Shown here: positions 7,591 through 11,557 of the stretch, piece by piece | How the letters are laid out: each line of letters opens with the position of its first letter | Numbering within the stretch: position 1 is the stretch's first letter | From: JBHIBR01 sp046759145 [NCBI: Nitrospinota bacterium] | GTDB lineage: Bacteria > UBA8248 | Assembly: GCA_046759145.1 (NCBI GenBank) | Contig: JBHIBR010000023.1 | Location: forward strand, 1-11,557 | Direction: 5' to 3' | DNA: 11,557 nucleotides | Program-made: the position numbers and the translations under genes | The notes under the pieces: generated by a model | Seen by the model: only the letters and a program-made list of their open reading frames with translations | Told to the model about the DNA's origin: nothing | The model's database searches: none

Positions 7591-8432
7591 GGCTCTCCCC
7601 GCCCCGGGGGGACCGCCTGGAGCACGGGGAGGACCTCGTTCATGCTCCCTGAGCGGACCCCCTCCAGGTCCAGAGTGACGTAGGTGAACCCGGCCTCTTT
7701 GATGCCCCGTACCAGGGGCGCCAGGAGGTCTTCCGTGAATACGCGGCCCATCTCGTACCGGGGAAGCTCGATGCGGGCGATGGTGCCGTGATGGCGCACC
7801 CGGAGCTGGCGGAAGCCCAGGCCCCGCAGGAGTTCCTCCGCGCGCTCCACCTGGGCGAGCTTCTCGGGGGTGACCTTATCCCCGTAAGGGAAGCGCGAGG
7901 AGAGACAGGCCATGGCGGGCTTGTCCCATGTGGGGAGGCCGAAGCGGCGGGAGAGCTCCCGGATCTCTTCCTTGGTGAACTCCGCCTCCACGAGCGGGCT
8001 CCGCACCCCGTGCTGGCGCCCCGCCTGCATGCCGGGCCGGAAATCCCGGCGGTCGTCGGAGTTGGAGCCGTCCACGATCCAGGCCAGCCCCTCGGCCCTG
8101 GCCACCTCCTCCAGCTTCCCGTAGAGCTCATCCTTGCAGTAGAAGCACCGGTTGGGGGGATTGTTGCTGAAGCCCGGGACCTGGATCTCCTCCGACTCCA
8201 CCACCCGGTGGCGAATCCCGATCTGGCGGGCGAGCGCTTTTGCTTCCTCGAGCTCGCGGCTCGCGTAGGTCACCGAGCGGCCCGTCACCGCCAGCGCGCG
8301 CTTGCCGAGGACGTCGTGGGCCACCTTTGAGAGCAGGGTGCTGTCCACCCCGGCGGAGAAGGCCACCAGCACGCTGCCCATCTCCCGCAGGATGGCCTCC
8401 AGCCTCTGACGCTTCTCCTCGAGGAGCACCAT
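7587..8432 (-). CDS. larE: LarE, ATP-dependent sulfur transferase of nickel-pincer cofactor synthesis
   Basis: A PP-loop ATP pyrophosphatase-type protein. Known LarE adenylates the carboxylates of the LarB product and replaces oxygen with sulfur. The PP-loop is FSAGVDST, residues 30-37 when counting from the 5'-most ATG at 8447. Other conserved stretches are CFYCKDELYG (101-110), WIVDGSNSDD (123-132) and WDKPAMACLSSRFPYGD (174-190). Three cysteines stand out: 101, 104 and 181 (same numbering). L. plantarum LarE sacrifices a single cysteine, whereas other LarE proteins with three conserved cysteines bind a 4Fe-4S cluster; this one fits the three-cysteine type. I chose the ATG at 8432 (281 residues) because GGAGG lies 6 bp before it. 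The ATG at 8447 (286 residues) has no ribosome site. It is first in the operon and overlaps larB by 4 bp. Confidence 0.94.
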   Translation of the reverse strand: MVLLEEKRQRLEAILREMGSVLVAFSAGVDSTLLSKVAHDVLGKRALAVTGRSVTYASRELEEAKALARQIGIRHRVVESEEIQVPGFSNNPPNRCFYCKDELYGKLEEVARAEGLAWIVDGSNSDDRRDFRPGMQAGRQHGVRSPLVEAEFTKEEIRELSRRFGLPTWDKPAMACLSSRFPYGDKVTPEKLAQVERAEELLRGLGFRQLRVRHHGTIARIELPRYEMGRVFTEDLLAPLVRGIKEAGFTYVTLDLEGVRSGSMNEVLPVLQAVPPGRGEP

Positions 8433-8443
8433 CTTCCCCCTCC

Positions 8444-8462
8444 CCATGGGCGAGCCCCATGG
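8444..8462. repeat. 7-bp inverted repeat at the 5' end of larE
   Basis: CCATGGG (8444-8450) and CCCATGG (8456-8462) are exact reverse complements separated by five bases (CGAGC). The left arm contains the upstream candidate ATG of larE. If transcription starts further upstream, the element would form a hairpin just before the preferred start at 8432. It could act as an operator or as a translational control hairpin. No protein family can be named for it. Confidence 0.35.
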
Positions 8463-8470
8463 TAACCCTT

Positions 8471-8540
8471 TTTGGCGAGAGGCCTCAAGCGCAACCCCCT
8501 TGGGGCTTCGGGTCCGGGCGTGCTAAGATGAGGCGCCAAA
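8471..8540. promoter_or_regulatory. Divergent larE/lipoprotein control region with TTTGGCG...CGCCAAA half-sites
   Basis: The space between larE and the lipoprotein gene holds a widely spaced inverted repeat: TTTGGCG at 8471-8477 and CGCCAAA at 8534-8540, with 56 bp between. Within it lie the 8-bp palindrome GAGGCCTC (8479-8486), flanked by partly symmetric bases, and CCCCTTGGGG (8496-8505). Both divergent promoters must lie here or nearby, so these are candidate regulator sites. I do not see the known NikR operator pattern (GTATGA-N16-TCATAC). The functional role is inference. Confidence 0.3.
8500..8529 (+). promoter_or_regulatory. Possible sigma70-type promoter for the lipoprotein gene
   Basis: TTGGGG (8500-8505) and TAAGAT (8524-8529), separated by 18 bp, match the sigma70 -35 and -10 consensus at 3 and 4 of 6 positions. 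They lie about 43 bp before the chosen GTG start. The match is weak and the region is G-rich, so this is only a candidate. Confidence 0.28.
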
Positions 8541-8571
8541 TCAGGTGAGAGGCCGCCCGGGAGGGAGGGGC

Positions 8572-8976
8572 GTGAGAAAGGCTGCCCTCGCGGGGGTGGT
8601 GGGCTTGGTCCTCCTCGCAGGCTGCGGGGAAGAGAAGCTGGACGCCGAGGCGACCGCCGCGAGGTTTGTGGGGTATTACTATGTCGCCATTGACCTTCCT
8701 TCTGCGCAGAAACTCACCGAGGGGCTCGCCCGCTCGGAGATTGAGCGCCAGATGCTCGCAGTGAAGCAGGCGGGGGCACCCATCGCCGGGGCCAAACCGA
8801 AGGTGGAGAGCCGGATCCTCGAGCGGCGGCAATCGGATGGCCGCGTGATGTTCCTCTTCGCCCTCACCATCCAGCCGGCGCAGGGGAGGCCCTTTGAGCG
8901 GCGGGCCCTCATCTCGGTGAGCCGAAGACCTGGGGGCTGGCGGGTCACCCACTTCCGGGAGTTCGACCTCCGGTAG
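8572..8976 (+). CDS. Small putative lipoprotein of unknown function
   Basis: A 134-residue protein starting with a lipoprotein signal: MRK, a hydrophobic core and the lipobox LAGC, with Cys18 as the lipidation site. The mature part begins GEEKLDAEA and is predicted soluble. It has a helical first half (RFVGYYYVAIDLPSAQKL, 31-48) and a beta-rich second half, with FLFALTI (94-100), RRALISVSRR (110-119) and GWRVTHFREFDL (122-133). This helix-then-sheet order with a closing GWRV strand recalls NTF2-like or DUF4878-type lipoproteins, but I cannot assign a family. The start is the GTG at 8572, because GAGGGAGGGG lies just upstream and the signal peptide then begins cleanly. A GTG at 8545 would add nine residues. 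Being divergent from larE, it may share control with the lar operon; any shared function is speculative. Confidence 0.78.
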   Translation: MRKAALAGVVGLVLLAGCGEEKLDAEATAARFVGYYYVAIDLPSAQKLTEGLARSEIERQMLAVKQAGAPIAGAKPKVESRILERRQSDGRVMFLFALTIQPAQGRPFERRALISVSRRPGGWRVTHFREFDLR

Positions 8977-9017
8977 GGGCCCGGCAGCCTTTCTTCCCTC
9001 TCTCCCGCCCGTTGGGT

Positions 9018-9030
9018 GACCGACCCGGTC
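9018..9030 (+). repeat. Small hairpin upstream of the coiled-coil protein gene
   Basis: GACCG-ACC-CGGTC is a perfect 5-bp stem with a three-base loop in the 82-bp gap between the lipoprotein gene and the coiled-coil gene. No T run follows. It could be a weak transcript structure or chance in G+C-rich DNA. Confidence 0.2.
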
Positions 9031-9058
9031 GCCGAGCTATCCGCCCTGGGGAGCGATT

Positions 9059-9601
9059 ATGGACTGGCCGTTGGTGTGGGAGTGGACGAGGGCCATCGTG
9101 GTCTTCGGCGTCTTACCCCTCGGGCTCGCTGCACTCGCCGTGGCCTTGTGGCGAGAGGGCCGACGCGGTGAGGAACGCCTCCAGCGGCGCGAGCGAGAGC
9201 TGGCGGTGGTCCGCGGGGGTTTCTTGCGTTTTTCGGGGGAGATGCTGGAGAGACACCTCCAGAGCTGGGAGGCGCTCCAGCGGGAGGGGTCCGAGGCGCT
9301 TGCGGCCGAAAGGGGCGAGGTGCTCCGCGAGCTCGACCGGAGGGTTGAGGATTTCCGCGAACGCCTCCGCGCGCTGGAAGGGGAGCTGGAGTTCCTCGCG
9401 ACGCGGACCCGCAGCGCGGTGGAAAGACTCTGGGACGGAAGGGTGGAGCGGGCGCGGCGGCTGGCCCTCTCCGACCAGGCCGCGCTGCGGGACATCGCCC
9501 GCGGGCTGCTGACCGCGAGCGCAGAGAGCGGGACGGGCACACCGCCCGGTCCGCCGGGCCCCGGCGAGAAGCCGGAGAATGGGAGCCTTCAGGCCGGCTG
9601 A
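9059..9601 (+). CDS. Membrane-anchored coiled-coil protein of unknown function
   Basis: A 180-residue protein. An N-terminal membrane helix (about 11-31) is followed at once by Arg/Glu-rich residues, so the long soluble part is probably cytoplasmic by the positive-inside rule. Residues about 35-150 are heptad-like helix (ERLQRRERELAVV, EVLRELDRRVEDFRERLRALEGEL), which predicts a coiled coil. The last 25 residues are a Gly/Pro-rich flexible tail. The layout, an inner-membrane anchor plus a coiled coil, resembles small RmuC-, YhcB- or divisome-type proteins, but no motif supports any of them. The start is ATG with GGGGAG 5 bp upstream. It lies between the lipoprotein gene and hisC on the same strand, with gaps of 82 and 71 bp, so operon membership is possible but not shown. 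Not recognised as a named family. Confidence 0.72.
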   Translation: MDWPLVWEWTRAIVVFGVLPLGLAALAVALWREGRRGEERLQRRERELAVVRGGFLRFSGEMLERHLQSWEALQREGSEALAAERGEVLRELDRRVEDFRERLRALEGELEFLATRTRSAVERLWDGRVERARRLALSDQAALRDIARGLLTASAESGTGTPPGPPGPGEKPENGSLQAG

Positions 9602-9672
9602 GCCCGGAGGAGGAATCGAGGGAGGCATTCTCGGGGGGAAGAGGGGGCGGCGCGAGCTCTCGGGAGGGCAGG

Positions 9673-10788
9673 ATGGGAGAGAGGGTGAGAGCAGACGAGG
9701 AGTGGGCGCGCGGGCTGCTGCGCAAGGGGGTGGCCGAGCTCACCCCTTATAAGGGCGGGCAGTCCGCCGAGCAGGTGCGGGCCGCCTACGGGCTCGACCG
9801 TGTGGTCAAGCTCGCTTCCAACGAGAACCCCTTCGGACCCGCGCCCCGGGCGGTGGAGGCCATCCGGGCCGCCCTGGATGAGCTCCACCGCTATCCCGAC
9901 GGCAACGCCAGCCGCCTGAAGGAGGCCCTGGCGCCGCGGCTCGGCTGCAGCCCCGAGGAGCTCTTCATCGGGAACGGGGGGGACGACGTCCTCTCCGTCC
10001 TGGCCCGGACCGTGGTGGATGTGGGCGATGAGTGCCTCATCCCCTCCCCCTCCTTCAGCCCCTATGAGGTGGTCACCCGGGTGATGGGCGGGGTGCCGGT
10101 TTTCAGCCCCTTGCGGGAGTTCCGGGTGGACCTGGAGGGCTACCGGAGGCGCCTCTCCCCCCGGACCAAGCTCATCTTCCTGTGCAACCCGAACAACCCG
10201 ACGGGCACCATCGTGGGGGAGCCGGCCTTCGGCGCCTTCGTCCGGGAGGTGCCCTCTCGCTCGCTCCTCCTGGTGGATGAGGCTTACGGCGACTTCGCCG
10301 AGGACCCCTCCTTCCCCGACACCCTTTCTTATCTCGCCGAGGGCCGGGCGGTCTTCATCCTGCGGACCTTCTCGAAGATCTTCGGGCTCGCGGGCCTCCG
10401 GGTGGGGTTCGGCGTAGGCCCCGCGCCGCTGGTCCGCCACATGCACCGCACCAAGGAGCCCTTCAACGTGAACCTCCTGGCTCAGGCCGCGGCGCTGGCG
10501 GCCCTCGAGGATGAGGAGTACCGGCGGAGCGTGCGGGGCCGCGTGCTGGCCGGGCGCCGGCAGCTCTGTGCGGGTTTCGAGCGACTGGGGCTCGACTACG
10601 TCCCGAGCGAGGCCAACTTCATCTTCGTCCGCGTGGGCGCGGGCCGGAGGATGCAGGAGGCACTCCTCGCCCGCGGCGTGGTGGTGCGGCCGGGGACGGC
10701 ATTCGGCCACCCGGAGCACGTGCGGGTGACGGTCGGGAGGGAAGAGGAAAACGAGCTCTTCCTCTCCGCCCTGGAGGCCGCCCTCTGA
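9673..10788 (+). CDS. hisC: Histidinol-phosphate aminotransferase (PLP-dependent)
   Basis: A 371-residue class I/II aminotransferase, close to the usual HisC length. HisC converts imidazole acetol phosphate plus glutamate to histidinol phosphate in histidine synthesis. Seen are KLASNENPFGP (46-56) for substrate binding, RYPDGNASRLKEAL (73-86), GNGGDDVL (100-107), CNPNNPTG (171-178), DEAYGDF (202-208) and RTFSKIFGLAGLRVGF (231-246), with Lys235 as the PLP lysine and Arg243 as a phosphate contact. Near the end, RPGTAFG (339-345) and RVTVG (351-355) supply the arginine that usually binds the substrate carboxyl group. The start is ATG with GGGAGGG at 9662-9668. No upstream in-frame start exists in the gap to the previous gene. 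No other his genes are visible, so it stands apart from a his operon here. Related HisC-like enzymes can also use aromatic amino acids or cobalamin precursors, so substrate choice is not certain. Confidence 0.92.
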   Translation: MGERVRADEEWARGLLRKGVAELTPYKGGQSAEQVRAAYGLDRVVKLASNENPFGPAPRAVEAIRAALDELHRYPDGNASRLKEALAPRLGCSPEELFIGNGGDDVLSVLARTVVDVGDECLIPSPSFSPYEVVTRVMGGVPVFSPLREFRVDLEGYRRRLSPRTKLIFLCNPNNPTGTIVGEPAFGAFVREVPSRSLLLVDEAYGDFAEDPSFPDTLSYLAEGRAVFILRTFSKIFGLAGLRVGFGVGPAPLVRHMHRTKEPFNVNLLAQAAALAALEDEEYRRSVRGRVLAGRRQLCAGFERLGLDYVPSEANFIFVRVGAGRRMQEALLARGVVVRPGTAFGHPEHVRVTVGREEENELFLSALEAAL

Positions 10789-10831
10789 GGGGGGCTCCCG
10801 GCGGGGTCCCTCGCCGAAACCTCAACCCCCC
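10789..10831. terminator. Possible nested hairpin between hisC and the HU gene
   Basis: GGGGGG (10789-10794), directly after the hisC stop, can pair with CCCCCC (10826-10831). Inside it, CGGCG (10799-10803) pairs with CGCCG (10812-10816). The position between convergent genes suits a transcript end serving both strands. There is no T run on either side, so this is not a typical Rho-independent terminator, and pairing of G and C runs is easy in such DNA. Confidence 0.3.
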
Positions 10832-10871
10832 GAAGCTCGCTCTTGCCAGTCCGCGAAGGAAGGGAAAGGCC

Positions 10872-11147
10872 TCAGCGGCGCACGGCGTCCTTGAGGGCCT
10901 TGCCTGCGTTGAACTTGGGTGTCCGGGATGCCTTGATCTTGATGGTCTCCCCGGTGCGCGGGTTCCGGCCCGTGCGGGCGGCCCTCCGGCCGACCGAGAA
11001 AGTGCCAAAGCCCACGAGGGTGACCTTCTCTCCCTTCTTGAGGGTGCGGGTAATGGCGCCCACGAAGGCGTTCACCGCCTTGTCCGCAGCGGCCTTGGTG
11101 AGACCCGCATCTTTGGCGATCCGGTTCACTAGGTCTGTTTTCTGCAT
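10872..11147 (-). CDS. hup: HU family DNA-binding protein
   Basis: A 91-residue histone-like protein of the HU/IHF family with the standard length and fold. An N-terminal helix pair ([18 protein letters not shown], 1-18) is followed by LVGFGTFSV (44-52), the DNA-binding arm [10 protein letters not shown] (58-67) with the intercalating Pro63, and the end helix GKALKDAV (82-89). The DNA-arm motif fits the signature of nucleoid HU proteins, which bend DNA and compact the chromosome as dimers. It acts in the cytoplasm. The ATG start has a very strong site, GGGAGGAGGAA, just upstream. It is a single gene facing hisC; its own promoter region carries inverted repeats described separately. HU versus IHF subunit cannot be decided with certainty, but the sequence looks HU-type. 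Confidence 0.96.
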   Translation of the reverse strand: MQKTDLVNRIAKDAGLTKAAADKAVNAFVGAITRTLKKGEKVTLVGFGTFSVGRRAARTGRNPRTGETIKIKASRTPKFNAGKALKDAVRR

Positions 11148-11195
11148 GGTTCCTCCTCCCGCGCCATCGATTCTGCGCTCCGTGGCACCCCTTCA

Positions 11196-11222
11196 ACCCG
11201 GACTGACCTAGGCTATCCGGGC
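11196..11222. repeat. Inverted repeat in the 5' leader / start region of the HU gene
   Basis: CCCGGA (11197-11202) and TCCGGG (11216-11221) are exact reverse complements 13 bp apart; the spacer contains the palindrome CCTAGG. On the HU strand the element sits at about the position where transcription should start, judged from the -10 candidate at 11224-11234. It could be an operator or a 5'-end mRNA hairpin. Confidence 0.35.
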
Positions 11223-11223
11223 A

Positions 11224-11254
11224 ATTCTATAGCAAAGAGGAGGGAGTGCGGAAA
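11224..11254 (-). promoter_or_regulatory. Candidate promoter of the HU gene with extended -10
   Basis: On the - strand the sequence TGCTATAGAAT (+ strand 11224-11234) contains TATAGA and, 2 bp on, TAGAAT (5 of 6 to TATAAT). The preceding TGC fits an extended -10 (TGn). The -35 place, 17 bp further up, reads TTTCCG (11249-11254), a poor match, as is common for extended -10 promoters. The predicted start lies about 70 bp before the HU ATG. Confidence 0.5.
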
Positions 11255-11269
11255 TTTTTTTGCGCACTC
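11244..11269. promoter_or_regulatory. Operator-like inverted repeat over the HU -35 region
   Basis: GAGTGCG (11244-11250) and CGCACTC (11263-11269) are perfect 7-bp reverse complements around a 12-bp AT-rich core (GAAATTTTTTTG). Symmetric GC-rich arms with an A/T tract between them, in otherwise G+C-rich DNA, look like a dimeric regulator site. One arm overlaps the -35 area of the HU promoter, where binding would repress. The A/T tract could also favour HU-type binding, allowing autoregulation. No regulator is identified. Confidence 0.5.
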
Positions 11270-11529
11270 TCATCCTGAAGCCGGCGTCCCCGGCTCGATC
11301 CGAAAGCAAGCGTTGTTCGGAAGCACGGATGGGGCTAGACTCCCATGTTCGATGCCATCAAGGGCGATGTGGTCCGCACGGTGGCGAAGCTCTGCCCCGC
11401 CGCCGCGGTGACCACGGCACCCTGCCGGTGAAGAGTCCGGATGGGAGATGGGCTCACCTGCCCCACTACCTCTCGGAGGAGCGAAGAGAGGCGGGCGCCC
11501 CTGGAGTGGCCCGTGGAAGGAGGTCGCGT
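11270..11529. other. Largely non-coding stretch between the HU control region and the right-edge gene
   Basis: Counting from the HU start, 382 bp lack a convincing gene. This half holds GCCGG-CGTCC-CCGGC (11280-11294) and a longer hairpin, TCCGAA (11299-11304) with TTCGGA (11316-11321), whose inner CAA/TTG can add three pairs. It also contains a 28-codon ATG frame (11345-11431, beginning MFDAIKGDVV) without a ribosome site, and an open frame from a GTG at 11428 that runs in phase into the edge gene. A poor promoter-like pair, TTGTTC (11313-11318) and TAGACT (11336-11341), with a 17-bp spacer, points rightwards. None of these is strong. Confidence 0.4.
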
Positions 11530-11557
11530 GTGAGCCCCTTTTTGACCATCGTGCTGG
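11530..11557 (+). CDS. Start of an unidentified gene cut by the window edge
   Basis: GTG at 11530 is preceded, 6 bp away, by AAGGAGG (11517-11523), a near-perfect Shine-Dalgarno sequence. It opens a frame MSPFLTIVL that is still open at the window end. The hydrophobic residues suggest the start of a membrane helix or signal peptide. Nine codons are too few to name a family. The same frame is open back to a GTG at 11428, but that start lacks a comparable ribosome site. Confidence 0.5.

Noticed and set aside
9601-9672. Strong purine-rich sites (GGAGGAGG, GAGGGAGG) before hisC, considered as ribosome sites of a hidden small gene or an earlier hisC start
   Set aside because: No ATG, GTG or TTG follows at a suitable distance in frame with hisC; the ATG at 9673 with its own GGGAGGG is the best start.
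11251-11262. T run after a GC-rich arm, considered as a Rho-independent terminator
   Set aside because: The T run lies in the loop of the inverted repeat, not after a completed stem, so it cannot act as a terminator tail.

Overview
The window is a G+C-rich stretch (very roughly 70% by eye) packed with genes that overlap by ATGA or GTGA junctions. It has Sec- and lipoprotein-type signals, a complete ExbB-ExbD-TonB set and a periplasmic TPR protein. All of this points to a Gram-negative (diderm) bacterium with strong GC codon bias. The lineage cannot be fixed from sequence alone; Deltaproteobacteria-like, Methylomirabilota/Rokubacteria-like or Acidobacteria-like hosts would all fit. I see no tRNA, rRNA, CRISPR array, insertion sequence or other sign of a mobile element.

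Region 1 (1-5236, + strand) is one operon-like block for energising the outer membrane. It holds the tail of a TPR-like protein, a 1031-residue secreted TPR protein, an ExbB/TolQ channel subunit, an ExbD/TolR subunit and a TonB-like energy transducer. Three of the four junctions are 4-bp stop/start overlaps and the other is a 10-bp gap. The likely job is to couple the proton motive force to an outer-membrane or periplasmic machine, with the TPR protein as scaffold.

Region 2 (5356-8447, - strand, read right to left) is a four-gene operon, larE-larB-larC-moaD/thiS-like. LarB, LarE and LarC are the three enzymes that make the nickel-pincer nucleotide cofactor of lactate racemase (LarA) and related enzymes. 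The fourth gene encodes a small ubiquitin-fold sulfur carrier with a C-terminal Gly-Gly and overlaps the larC stop codon. LarE here has three cysteines in the pattern expected of iron-sulfur-type LarE proteins. The pair suggests a LarE that receives sulfur from a dedicated carrier protein instead of sacrificing its own cysteine. This is the most interesting hypothesis in the window. No LarA homologue lies in the window.

Region 3 (8572-10788, + strand) starts divergently from larE. It holds a small lipoprotein, a membrane-anchored coiled-coil protein of unknown function and a histidinol-phosphate aminotransferase (HisC).

Region 4 (10872-11557) holds a gene for an HU-type DNA-binding protein on the - strand. 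Its promoter region carries several clear inverted repeats. Then comes a largely non-coding stretch and, at the right edge, a strong ribosome binding site with the first nine codons of a further + strand gene.
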